NCBI GenBank assembly: GCA_016291405.1
Contig: JAEEXG010000012.1
Coordinates: 1 to 53,571, forward strand
From: Lachnospiraceae bacterium
GTDB lineage: Bacteria; Bacillota; Clostridia; Lachnospirales; Lachnospiraceae
DNA: 53,571 nt
Direction: 5' to 3'
In this document: in pieces, positions 17,751-25,241 of the stretch
Layout of the letters: the number at the start of each line of letters is the position of its first letter
How positions within the stretch are numbered: the stretch's first letter is position 1
The notes under the pieces: model-generated
Told to the model about the DNA's origin: nothing
The model's database searches: none
The model's input: only the letters and a program-made list of their open reading frames with translations
Made by a program: the position numbers and the translations under genes

Positions 17751-17862
17751 AATCTAATTCCTTCTTTATAATGTTTAGAACCGAAAATATATCTTTTTAA
17801 TTATAGCACGTGATATTTATTCAATAAAGTAAAAACTAAAGGTCTGTAATTTAAAACAAACA

Positions 17863-17888
17863 GTGGGAGTTGCTTATGCAACTCCCAC
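17863..17888 (-). terminator. Attenuator-like hairpin between livK and livH
   Basis: A perfect 11-bp stem GTGGGAGTTGC / GCAACTCCCAC with a four-base loop lies 20 bases after the livK stop. On the minus strand it is followed by CTGTTTGTTTTAAA, a weak T tract. It likely reduces read-through from livK into livHMGF. Confidence 0.75.
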
Positions 17889-17908
17889 CGCCATTGTGGA
17901 TAAAATGA

Positions 17909-19069
17909 TTAGTCAAGTACTACGTATTCGCCGTTTTTGATTTCTACAACGATAGGAGCCTTGTTAGGTTCACCGTCAGCACCCCATGTGATGTCTGAAC
18001 CGGTAAGACCTGTGTAAGAGATCTCTGTCATTGCTTTCTTTAATGCGTCGCAGATTTCAGCGTTTGAAGCAGAGGGAGCAAGGTTAGCTTTTTCGATTGC
18101 AGCCTTCACAATGTATACTGCGTCATAAGCATCTGCAGCGAACTGGTTAGGTGTAAGTCCGTTACACTTAGCTTCATAAGCCTTAACAAAGGCCTGTGTC
18201 TTTTCATCTGTAGAAGATGTTGAGAAAGGTGTCAAAAGAAGAACGCCTTCAGCAAGTGAAGTATCAAAACCGTCAAGTCCTAAGATTCCGTCAAATCCGT
18301 CGCATCCGAATACTGCGATATCAATTTCTTTCTGAGCGGCCTGGGATAAAATGTTTGAAGCATCCTGGTAGTAGATGGGTAAGAAGAGTAAGTCTGCACC
18401 TGAATCTACTGTAGCCTGAAGCTGTGTTGAGAAGTCTGTGTTAGAGTCCTGTGTGTAAGCTTCCTGAGCAACTACTTCAAAGTTCTGGTTAGCTGATTCT
18501 TTTACAAAGTTATCTTTAATACCTGATGAGTAAGGGTCTGAGTTATCAAAGATAATAGCTACCTTTGTAGCAAGGTTCTTAGCACCGATGTACTTAGCAG
18601 CTTCTGTACCCTGGTTAGGATCTGAGAAGCAAACACGGAATGCATTGTCCTTTGCGATAGCTTCTGTTGCTGTAGCTGAAGGTGTAAGCATGAATACGTT
18701 GTCTGCGTTAGCCTTGTCTACAACTGCGATACAGGGAGCGGAAGTAACTGTTCCCACCAAAATCTGCATCTTCTTATCTAATAATGTGTTGTAAGCGTTA
18801 ACTGACTTTTCAGGGTTGTGTTCGTCATCTTCGAATGAGAACTCAATCTTGTGTCCGTTAATACCGCCTGCAGCGTTAATTTCGTCAACTGCGATCTGTG
18901 CGCCGTTCATAACAGCCTGTCCGTAAATAGCAGCGCCTCCTGTGATAGGTCCGATACCGCCGATTTTGAAGGTATCACTTGATGATGCGCCTGCGCCGCA
19001 TCCGCTTAATGAAGCTGCAACCATTGATACAGCTAAAACTAAGCTTGCAAATTTCAAACTCTTTTTCAT
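17909..19069 (-). CDS. livK: Branched-chain amino acid ABC transporter substrate-binding lipoprotein
   Basis: A 386-aa secreted binding protein. The signal peptide MKKSLKFASLVLAVSMVAAS precedes the lipobox LSGC, so it should be lipid-anchored to the membrane outer face. The mature part begins FKIGGIGPITGGAAIYGQ, the type I periplasmic binding fold start typical of LivJ/LivK, and the domain extends to the C-terminus. A longer frame begins nine codons upstream, but GGAGGAAT sits between the two starts and selects the inner ATG at 19069. The ligand is inferred as a branched-chain amino acid; the closest family members also bind other amino acids or amides. Confidence 0.9.
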   Translation of the reverse strand: MKKSLKFASLVLAVSMVAASLSGCGAGASSSDTFKIGGIGPITGGAAIYGQAVMNGAQIAVDEINAAGGINGHKIEFSFEDDEHNPEKSVNAYNTLLDKKMQILVGTVTSAPCIAVVDKANADNVFMLTPSATATEAIAKDNAFRVCFSDPNQGTEAAKYIGAKNLATKVAIIFDNSDPYSSGIKDNFVKESANQNFEVVAQEAYTQDSNTDFSTQLQATVDSGADLLFLPIYYQDASNILSQAAQKEIDIAVFGCDGFDGILGLDGFDTSLAEGVLLLTPFSTSSTDEKTQAFVKAYEAKCNGLTPNQFAADAYDAVYIVKAAIEKANLAPSASNAEICDALKKAMTEISYTGLTGSDITWGADGEPNKAPIVVEIKNGEYVVLD

Positions 19070-19127
19070 AACAATTCCTCCTAATATCACTTTCATGTTT
19101 CAAAGTGTTAAATTGTTGTTGGTATGC

Positions 19128-19156
19128 ATATTAATACAATTCTTTCACTCTGTCAA
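19128..19156 (-). promoter_or_regulatory. Sigma-A-type promoter of the liv operon
   Basis: On the minus strand TTGACA (19156-19151), exactly 17 nt, TAATAT (19133-19128), about 60 bases upstream of the livK start. No clear operator palindrome was seen. Confidence 0.75.
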
Positions 19157-19213
19157 GGTAAACTTTTACAGTGCGACACTTTTATACGTTAAATCGCAGG
19201 AATGTTAAAAGTA

Positions 19214-19242
19214 TTGAAAGGAAAGTGATAAAAAATTATAAT
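19214..19242 (+). promoter_or_regulatory. Sigma-A-type promoter for the YhhN-like gene
   Basis: TTGAAA (19214-19219), a 17-nt spacer and a perfect TATAAT (19237-19242) lie 30 bases before the start codon and diverge from the liv promoter. Confidence 0.7.
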
Positions 19243-19271
19243 TAAGGAAATAACATTTATGGGGACTTAAT

Positions 19272-19943
19272 ATGATTTATATAGTGATGCTTGTTATTTC
19301 AATGTTATATGTGACCGATTTAATTTTATTGGTTCCAAAATACACTCTCTGCAAATACGACCACACACCCAGAAGAAAAAAGCTTTTCTGGAAGGCCGCT
19401 TGTATCGGCGTGCCCCTTCTTGTATTCTTGGCAACTTTAATCCTTTCATATATATGGAAAGAATTTGATTATAAAGAATTGCTTCTTTTTATAGGAATGT
19501 TTCTTTGTGCCATCGGAGACATTGTATTAGAGATTAGATTCTTAAAAGGCGGCCTTTTGTTTTTGGCAGGCCACTTAGTATACGTAGCTTCCATTATATT
19601 AATAGGAGGAGGCTTTAATATAATTTCTTTGTCCGTATATGTGGTTTTGGCGCTAGCCGGCGTAATCTTAACCTTTAAAAAGCTTGGGAAAAAGTATCGC
19701 TTAGCTCTTTTATCCTATAACTTTGTCATAAGCGCCACCTTCGCATTGTCGATTCCCCTTATCATTTCTTTTAAACCCGAAAACATGATTCTTGGCATCG
19801 GAGCCTGCTTCTTAGTTATTTCAGACTGGCTTCTTGCAAGAAACAAGGTCTTTAAAACAGGGTATTACTGGTCCTTGCTTTCTTTGGTTTTCTATTTCGG
19901 CGGCCAGATATTAATATCCATTTTCCCGATGTTAAATAGATAG
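19272..19943 (+). CDS. YhhN-family membrane protein (lysoplasmalogenase-like)
   Basis: The 223-aa polytopic protein has about seven to eight hydrophobic helices. Family motifs are MFLCAIGDIVLEI (about residues 76-88), FLAGHLVYVASI (about 96-107) and FLVISDWLLARNKV (about 179-192), with the Asp/His positions conserved in YhhN/TMEM86 alkenyl-ether hydrolases. Characterised members cleave the vinyl ether bond of lysoplasmalogens, and many anaerobic clostridia make plasmalogens, so the activity is plausible. It has its own promoter and stands alone before a 650-bp non-coding stretch. Confidence 0.72.
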   Translation: MIYIVMLVISMLYVTDLILLVPKYTLCKYDHTPRRKKLFWKAACIGVPLLVFLATLILSYIWKEFDYKELLLFIGMFLCAIGDIVLEIRFLKGGLLFLAGHLVYVASIILIGGGFNIISLSVYVVLALAGVILTFKKLGKKYRLALLSYNFVISATFALSIPLIISFKPENMILGIGACFLVISDWLLARNKVFKTGYYWSLLSLVFYFGGQILISIFPMLNR

Positions 19944-19985
19944 TACTTGATTTAATGTCGATTATTTTATATTGTTTATTATGAT

Positions 19986-20070
19986 GTTTCGGCCGTTTCC
20001 GGCCGAAACCATTTAATGATTTCAAGCGGAGTGCCGTTCCCGGCACTGCGTTAAGCCTTTTTGCAAGGCT
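19986..20070. repeat. Three consecutive hairpins in the non-coding region
   Basis: Three stems stand in series: GTTTCGGCCG-TTTC-CGGCCGAAAC (19986-20009, perfect 10 bp), AGTGCCG-TTCC-CGGCACT (20030-20047, perfect 7 bp) and AGCCTT-TTTGC-AAGGCT (20054-20070, perfect 6 bp). The first two share a four-base pyrimidine loop. No long T tract follows any of them, so they are not obvious terminators. They open a 650-bp stretch (19944-20593) that holds no gene but is highly structured. Confidence 0.8.
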
Positions 20071-20086
20071 ACAATCTCATTTTTTA

Positions 20087-20141
20087 TTGATGCTTCGGGC
20101 TTTTGATGCTTCGGGCTTTTGATGCTTCGGGCTTTTTGATG
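20087..20141. repeat. 16-bp tandem repeat, three perfect copies plus a partial fourth
   Basis: TTGATGCTTCGGGCTT begins at 20087, 20103 and 20119, and a partial copy TTGATG starts at 20136. It lies just before the inverted-repeat array. The sense of transcription, if any, is unknown. Confidence 0.9.
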
Positions 20142-20152
20142 TTATGGGTTCT

Positions 20153-20487
20153 TTTTGACTAAAAGGGGGCTAGCTTTTTTATTTAGTCAAAGTTTCTTTC
20201 TCTTTGTTTTGCCGCTTCGGTGGCTTTTTTGACTAAGCGCGCTTTGCGCACTTGATTTAGTCAAACATATCGACCTTTTTGCGATGGCCTCAAAGCCTGT
20301 TTTTGACTAAATGAAGAACAACAGGGGCTTTTAGTCAAAAAAATCAAAGGAATTCTTGCCGTAAGGTACTGAGTTTATGACTAAAGAGAAGAAAGAAACC
20401 GCTTTTAGTCAAAAATGAACTTAAATATGAGCTGATTATCAAAGAAATCGTTGACTAAATTAATGTCATTAGCTGTGTTTAGTCAAC
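20153..20487. repeat. Periodic inverted-repeat array, five units at exact 74-bp period
   Basis: Five units of TTGACTAA-N20-TTAGTCAA occur with no change in spacing. Forward arms start at 20155, 20229, 20303, 20377 (ATGACTAA, one change) and 20451; reverse arms start at 20183, 20257, 20331, 20405 and 20479. Every interior is exactly 20 nt and every gap between units exactly 38 nt. Arms extend to 10 bp in most units (TTTGACTAAA/TTTAGTCAAA). In unit 5 the outer pair is G-C instead of T-A (GTTGACTAAA/TTTAGTCAAC), a compensatory change. The interiors and gaps show little similarity between units by eye. Unit 2's interior folds further (GCGC-GCTTT-GCGC) and unit 5's contains TAATG-T-CATTA. The array ends 107 bases before the PD-(D/E)XK-like gene. 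It does not match a CRISPR, whose repeats are longer and direct. Its role is unknown: candidates are a guide or small-RNA precursor, or a protein-binding array with sites phased about seven DNA turns apart. Confidence 0.92.
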
Positions 20488-20500
20488 AATGTTAATATTT

Positions 20501-20524
20501 CCACCCCTTTTTCAGGGGAAGTGG
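20501..20524. other. Hairpin between the array and the nuclease gene
   Basis: CCACCCCT pairs with AGGGG-AA-GTGG in a short imperfect stem around TTTTC. A second stem, ATGGT-CGCGGGGCT-ACCAT, follows at 20540-20558. Together they occupy most of the leader between the array and the ribosome site AAAGGAG at 20582-20588. Confidence 0.55.
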
Positions 20525-20593
20525 ACACGGATGAGTCGGATGGTCGCGGGGCTACCATAGAAAAGAAACTAATTAACCTATAAAGGAGACAAG

Positions 20594-21391
20594 ATGAAAG
20601 AGATTCTTAAACTTATGAATCAAAGGGCCGCAGTGCTTAGGCAGGCAATCAAGAAAGCACAAAAAGAGGAAGGCACATTCCCGGAGGGGCATTTAAGAAT
20701 ATCCGTAGATAAGGGCTATTTAAGATGCTATCAGGTCACGGAACCGGGAGATAATTCAGGAAAGTACATTTTAAAGAAAGAAAGGTCAAGGGCTTCAAAG
20801 CTTGCACAAAAGGATTACAATACCGATTTCCTTATGCTTGCAACAAAGGAGCTTGAAAGGCTTGAAAAAAGTATAAAAGTGTTTTCAAAAGAAAATGCAG
20901 ACAATGCCTTTAATAATCTGCCGCTTGAGAGGCAGTGCCTCATTTCACCATACATCTTAAGCGACGATCAATATGCCGCAGAATGGGAAAAAAGAAACTA
21001 TTTGACAAATCAGTATTTGCCTGAAGATAAGCGATACGAAACAAAGAAAGGAGAAATGGTGCGCTCTAAGTCTGAGTCGATTATTGCAGATATTTTATGT
21101 GATTTAGGAATTCCTTATCATTATGAGCAGGCGCTAAAATTGCGTAACGGAGCGATATATTATCCCGATTTTACCATTCTTAACAAGAAAGAAAGGGAAG
21201 AAATGTATCTTGAGCACCTTGGACTTTTGGATGAAGAAGGCTATAGGAAAAACAATTTGATAAAGATGGATGAATACAGGGCGAACGGGATTTATATCGG
21301 AAAGAACCTGTTGATTACATATGAAACTAAAGAATCGCCACTGGATATAAAAGGAATTCGGAAGATGTTTATTGATTTGTTTGTAGAGTAA
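20594..21391 (+). CDS. PD-(D/E)XK-like nuclease next to the inverted-repeat array
   Basis: The 265-aa protein has an N-terminal coiled-coil/basic region (residues 1-110: LRISVDKGYLRCYQV, then KYILKKERSRASKLAQKDYN) and a C-terminal domain with the layout of a PD-(D/E)XK endonuclease. VRSKSESIIADILCDLGI supplies the first-helix Glu (about 154-171), IYYPDFTIL the Asp (about 186-194), and MYLEHLGLLDEEGY a Glu followed by His in place of the usual E-x-K (about 202-215). IYIGKNLLITYETKESPLD follows. Similar proteins are widespread in Firmicutes without an assigned job, as far as I recall. No helicase, methylase or second defence gene adjoins it. The 74-bp periodic array and hairpins fill the region upstream; the link is positional. 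AAAGGAG supports the start. Confidence 0.7.
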   Translation: MKEILKLMNQRAAVLRQAIKKAQKEEGTFPEGHLRISVDKGYLRCYQVTEPGDNSGKYILKKERSRASKLAQKDYNTDFLMLATKELERLEKSIKVFSKENADNAFNNLPLERQCLISPYILSDDQYAAEWEKRNYLTNQYLPEDKRYETKKGEMVRSKSESIIADILCDLGIPYHYEQALKLRNGAIYYPDFTILNKKEREEMYLEHLGLLDEEGYRKNNLIKMDEYRANGIYIGKNLLITYETKESPLDIKGIRKMFIDLFVE

Positions 21392-21447
21392 ATGTAAAAA
21401 GAAACCGAACTGAAAAGGCCAATGGTAAGGGAATTAGAGTACTTTAC

Positions 21448-21477
21448 TTGACTAAATCACGCAAATGATGCTAGAAT
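21448..21477 (+). promoter_or_regulatory. Sigma-A-type promoter for the ior operon
   Basis: TTGACT (21448-21453), an 18-nt spacer and TAGAAT (21472-21477) lie about 60 bases before iorA. The -35 box is within a TTGACTAA octamer identical to the array arm, but it has no partner arm here. Confidence 0.6.
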
Positions 21478-21535
21478 GGCAATTAAAGTCAGCGATTTAA
21501 ATCGTTAAAGCACTATGCGAAAGGTGGTTTAGGAA

Positions 21536-23269
21536 GTGGAGAAAAAGATCATGCTTGGAAACGCGGCCATAGCAAGAGGCGCGTACGAAGCAGGCGTTAA
21601 GGTTTCCGCAGCTTACCCCGGCACTCCCAGTACCGAGATAAGTGAAAACCTTGTTAATTATAAGGAAATCTACAGTGAATGGAGCCCTAATGAAAAGGTT
21701 GCCTGTGAAGTGGCAATCGGTGCTTCCATGGCGGGTGCCCGCTCAATGTGCTCGATGAAGCATGTTGGCTTAAATGTGGCAAGCGACCCCCTTTATACTG
21801 TATCTTATATAGGAGTAAACGGCGGAATGGTGCTTGTTGTTGCAGATGATCCCGGTTTATATTCATCTCAAAATGAGCAGGATACCAGAATGATTGCAAA
21901 GGCTGCAATGGTTCCTGTTGTCGAGCCTTCCGATTCTCAGGAAGCAAAAGATTTCATTAAATATGCTTTTGAATTATCAGAAAAGTATGATACTCCCATT
22001 ATCATGCGCACCACCACCCGCCTTGGACATTCCCAGGGCTTGGTTACATTGGAAGATAGAGTGGAGCCTACAGATAAGCCTTATGAAAGAAACGCGGCTA
22101 AAAACGTAATGATGCCCGCTATGGCTAAAAAGCGCCACGTTTATGTTGAAAAGCGTTTAAAAGAAATGGCAAAAGACGGCGAAACAATGCCTATAAATAA
22201 AGTCGAAATCAACGATACAAAGCTTGGATTTATCACAAGCGGCATCGCTTATCAATATGTAAAAGAAGTTTGCCCCGAAGCCTCCGTTTTAAAGCTTGGC
22301 TTGTTAAATCCTCTTCCCATGGGATTGATTGAAGACTTTGCAAAGAAAGTCGATAAGTTAATCGTATTTGAAGAGCTTGAGCCCGTTATCGAAACGGCCG
22401 TTAGGGCAGCGGGAATTGAGTGTGTGGGTAAAGAAGCCTTTACAGTTCAGGGCGAATACAGCGCAAACATGTTAAGGGCTTATTTAAAGAAAGAAACCGA
22501 AATCAAAGCCCCCGCAAGTGTGCCTAACCGTCCGCCTATTTTGTGCCCCGGCTGCCCTCACAGAAGCGTGTACACAGCTCTTAAAAACCTTAAGCTTCAC
22601 GCAGCGGGAGATATCGGATGCTACACACTTGGTGCGGTTTCTCCTTTAAATGTGGTTGATACCGCAGTTTGTATGGGCTCATCCATTTCCACACTTCACG
22701 GAATGGAAAAGGCCAAAGGAAAAGAATTCATTAAGGACTGGGTTGCCGTTATTGGCGATTCAACCTTCCTTCATACAGGTGTTAACTCCCTTATGAACAT
22801 GGTCTACAACAAAGCAACCGGCACGGTTTTAATTTTGGATAACTCAACAACCGGTATGACGGGACACCAAGACCATGCTGCAACAGGTAAGACACTTATG
22901 GGAGAGCCCACATATGCAATAGACATTTACAACCTTTGTAAGGCAATGGGAATCGATGATGTGAGAGAGGTTTCTTCTTTCGACCAGGCTGCACTTACAA
23001 AGAACATAAAAGAAGCCCTTCAAAAGGACGAAGTTTCCGTTATCCTTTGCAAGGCTCCATGCGCGTTACTTAAGGGCATGAAGTTCCCTAATGTATGTAA
23101 GCCTTTACCTGAAAAGTGTAAAAAGTGCGGCGCCTGCTTAAAGCCCGGATGCCCCGCTTTAACAAAGAACGAAGACGGAACAATAAGTATCGATATTAAT
23201 ATGTGCAACGGTTGCGGACTTTGCAAACAGATGTGTAAGTTTGACGCAATCGAGTGCGTGGAAAGGTAG
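21536..23269 (+). CDS. iorA: Indolepyruvate ferredoxin oxidoreductase, alpha subunit
   Basis: This enzyme oxidatively decarboxylates aryl-pyruvates (indole-, phenyl- and hydroxyphenyl-pyruvate) to aryl-acetyl-CoA and reduces ferredoxin. The 577-aa chain has an N-terminal pyruvate-oxidoreductase fold (AAYPGTPSTEISE, about residues 24-36) and a thiamine-diphosphate domain (CPGCPHRSVYTALK, about 338-351; AVIGDSTFLHTGVNS and LDNSTTGMTGHQDH, about 403-447). Two C-terminal ferredoxin-like clusters are present (CKKCGACLKPGC and CNGCGLCKQMC). Translation appears to start at GTG 21536; an in-frame ATG at 21551 is the alternative. iorB follows after six bases. Confidence 0.93.
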   Translation: MEKKIMLGNAAIARGAYEAGVKVSAAYPGTPSTEISENLVNYKEIYSEWSPNEKVACEVAIGASMAGARSMCSMKHVGLNVASDPLYTVSYIGVNGGMVLVVADDPGLYSSQNEQDTRMIAKAAMVPVVEPSDSQEAKDFIKYAFELSEKYDTPIIMRTTTRLGHSQGLVTLEDRVEPTDKPYERNAAKNVMMPAMAKKRHVYVEKRLKEMAKDGETMPINKVEINDTKLGFITSGIAYQYVKEVCPEASVLKLGLLNPLPMGLIEDFAKKVDKLIVFEELEPVIETAVRAAGIECVGKEAFTVQGEYSANMLRAYLKKETEIKAPASVPNRPPILCPGCPHRSVYTALKNLKLHAAGDIGCYTLGAVSPLNVVDTAVCMGSSISTLHGMEKAKGKEFIKDWVAVIGDSTFLHTGVNSLMNMVYNKATGTVLILDNSTTGMTGHQDHAATGKTLMGEPTYAIDIYNLCKAMGIDDVREVSSFDQAALTKNIKEALQKDEVSVILCKAPCALLKGMKFPNVCKPLPEKCKKCGACLKPGCPALTKNEDGTISIDINMCNGCGLCKQMCKFDAIECVER

Positions 23270-23275
23270 GCCGCG

Positions 23276-23845
23276 ATGGAAACAAAGAATATTATGATCG
23301 TAGGCGTAGGCGGCCAGGGAACACTTTTAACAAGCAGAATTCTTGGTGGCATTATGTTAAAGGGCGGATATGACGTTAAGCTTTCCGAGGTTCATGGAAT
23401 GGCCCAAAGAGGCGGTTCAGTTGTTACCTTTGTTCGCTACGGAGAAAAGGTATATGAACCTATCGTTGAAGAAGGCACCGCTGATGTGCTTATCGCTTTT
23501 GAAAGATTGGAAGCATTAAGATATGCACATTTCTTAAAAAAGGACGGAGTCTTAATTGTAAACGACCAGCGAATCGACCCCATGCCCGTAGTTACAGGGG
23601 AAGCAAAGTATCCTGAAAACATTCTTGAAAACCTTTCAAAGGAAATAAAGGTTTATTCAATCGACGCCATGGGCGAAGCACTTAAGCTTAAAAACTCAAA
23701 GGTATTTAATATTATTGTCCTTGGCCTTGCCGCAAAGCATATGGACTTTACTAAGGAAGAATGGCTTAAAGTGATAGAAGAAACCGTTCCGCCTAAGACA
23801 ATTGATATTAACAAAGAAGCATTCATTAAAGGATTCGAATTTTGA
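23276..23845 (+). CDS. iorB: Indolepyruvate ferredoxin oxidoreductase, beta subunit
   Basis: The 189-aa protein is the gamma-type (pyruvate:ferredoxin oxidoreductase gamma-like) subunit of IOR. It begins NIMIVGVGGQGTLLTSRILG, the expected glycine-rich start, and has KLSEVHGMAQRGGSVVTFVR at about residues 38-57, diagnostic for the family. It is required with IorA for CoA-dependent oxidation of aryl-pyruvates. It is followed by a long hairpin and then paaK. Confidence 0.93.
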   Translation: METKNIMIVGVGGQGTLLTSRILGGIMLKGGYDVKLSEVHGMAQRGGSVVTFVRYGEKVYEPIVEEGTADVLIAFERLEALRYAHFLKKDGVLIVNDQRIDPMPVVTGEAKYPENILENLSKEIKVYSIDAMGEALKLKNSKVFNIIVLGLAAKHMDFTKEEWLKVIEETVPPKTIDINKEAFIKGFEF

Positions 23846-23847
23846 GT

Positions 23848-23879
23848 CCCAAACGGGGAGTGGGAGACCACCGTTTGGG
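23848..23879 (+). other. Long hairpin between iorB and paaK
   Basis: A 9-bp perfect outer stem CCCAAACGG / CCGTTTGGG encloses a second small hairpin TGG-GAGA-CCA. No T tract follows, so it is more likely an RNA processing or stabilising element inside the operon than a terminator. Confidence 0.65.
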
Positions 23880-23925
23880 GCAATAGCAGTTTATCCCGCA
23901 ACTAACTAATAGCGAGGAGAATAAA

Positions 23926-25227
23926 ATGAAAATCTGGAATGAAGCAAAAGAATGTATGAGCCGTGATGAACTTAGTGTTCTTCAGGGAGAAAGACTTAAA
24001 AAGCAAGTTAATTACGTATATCACAACGTAGAATATTACAGAAAGAAAATGCAGAAGGTAGGTTTGGAGCCCGGTGACATCAGAGGCTTAGAAGACTTAG
24101 AGAAGCTTCCTTTCACCACAAAGGATGACCTAAGAGACACCTATCCCTTCGGTTTATTTGCAGCGCCTCAATCTGAAATCGTAAGAATTCATGCATCAAG
24201 CGGTACCACAGGTAAGGCAACGGTAGTAGGCTACACAAGACGTGATATTGAAATATGGTCTGAATGTGTTACAAGAGCTTTAACTCAGTGCGGTGTAGGT
24301 AAAAACGATATCGTGCAGGTAGCTTACGGATACGGACTATTCACCGGTGGCCTTGGCGCTCACTACGGTGTAGAAAATGCAGGAGCTACCGTAGTTCCCA
24401 TGTCTACAGGTAACACAAAGAAACTTATCACCATGATGAAAGACTTTAATGCAACCGCAATCATGTGTACTCCCTCATATTTACTTCACATTGCGGAAAC
24501 ATTGGAAGAGTCGGGTGATATAAATAACATTAAGCTTCACGCAGCAATCTGCGGAGCGGAGCCTTGGACCGAAAAAATGAGACAGCAGATTGAAGAAAAG
24601 CTTCACGTAAACTGCTTTGACATTTACGGACTTTCCGAAATCATGGGCCCGGGCGTTGCATGCGATTGCATTTATCATAAAGGTCTACACGTCCAGGAAG
24701 ATCATTTCCTTCCCGAAATCGTATCAAGAGATACGTTAAAGGCTATACCCGACGGAGAGCTTGGTGAACTTGTATTTACCACTCTTACAAAAGAAGGTAT
24801 CCCGCTTATAAGATACCGCACAAAGGACTTAACATCCATCGACAGAACACCCTGCGAATGCGGAAGAACAACAGCAAGAATCGCTCGCTTCAAGGGCCGT
24901 TCGGATGATATGCTTGTGCTTAGAGGAGTTAATGTATTCCCTTCACAGATTGAAGCAGCCCTTCTTGAAATGGACGGAATCTTACCTCACTACATGATAG
25001 TTGTGGACAGAGTCAATAATCTTGATACAATAGAAGTACAGGTAGAAGTTGAAGAACGTTTCTTCTCCGATGAAATCAAAGAGCTTGAAAAACTTACAAA
25101 GAGAATCGAAGGCGTTATTAAGACAGCTATCGGTTTGGCGGTTAAAGTAAAGCTTGTAGAGCCTAAGACCTTGGCAAGAGCAGAGGGTAAGAGCGTTCAC
25201 GTAGTCGATAATCGAGTATTTGACTAA
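23926..25227 (+). CDS. paaK: Phenylacetate-CoA ligase-type AMP-forming enzyme
   Basis: The 433-aa adenylate-forming enzyme has the ATP-binding motif IHASSGTTGKATVVGYT (about residues 88-104), the YGLSEIMGPG motif (about 235-244) and the C-terminal hinge FKGRSDDMLVLRGVNVFPSQ (about 320-339), all typical of PaaK. It would interconvert aryl-acetates and aryl-acetyl-CoA. Placed after iorAB, it probably takes the IOR product aryl-acetyl-CoA and may run in the ATP-yielding direction to release phenylacetate or indoleacetate; this direction is inferred. The start has a GGAG ribosome site. Confidence 0.9.
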   Translation: MKIWNEAKECMSRDELSVLQGERLKKQVNYVYHNVEYYRKKMQKVGLEPGDIRGLEDLEKLPFTTKDDLRDTYPFGLFAAPQSEIVRIHASSGTTGKATVVGYTRRDIEIWSECVTRALTQCGVGKNDIVQVAYGYGLFTGGLGAHYGVENAGATVVPMSTGNTKKLITMMKDFNATAIMCTPSYLLHIAETLEESGDINNIKLHAAICGAEPWTEKMRQQIEEKLHVNCFDIYGLSEIMGPGVACDCIYHKGLHVQEDHFLPEIVSRDTLKAIPDGELGELVFTTLTKEGIPLIRYRTKDLTSIDRTPCECGRTTARIARFKGRSDDMLVLRGVNVFPSQIEAALLEMDGILPHYMIVVDRVNNLDTIEVQVEVEERFFSDEIKELEKLTKRIEGVIKTAIGLAVKVKLVEPKTLARAEGKSVHVVDNRVFD

Positions 25228-25241
25228 AAGGGAGAATTCAT

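Noticed and set aside
20153-20487. Classical CRISPR array
   Set aside because: Conserved blocks are only 8-10 bp, alternate in orientation and have no cas genes nearby; CRISPR direct repeats are longer and in one orientation.
20520-20575. Hammerhead-like ribozyme before the nuclease gene
   Set aside because: ATGAG and GAAA motifs occur but the required stems and core order are not complete.
21448-21455. Extra TTGACTAA as a sixth array unit
   Set aside because: It has no reverse arm 28 bp away and is out of 74-bp phase; it is better explained as the -35 of the ior promoter.
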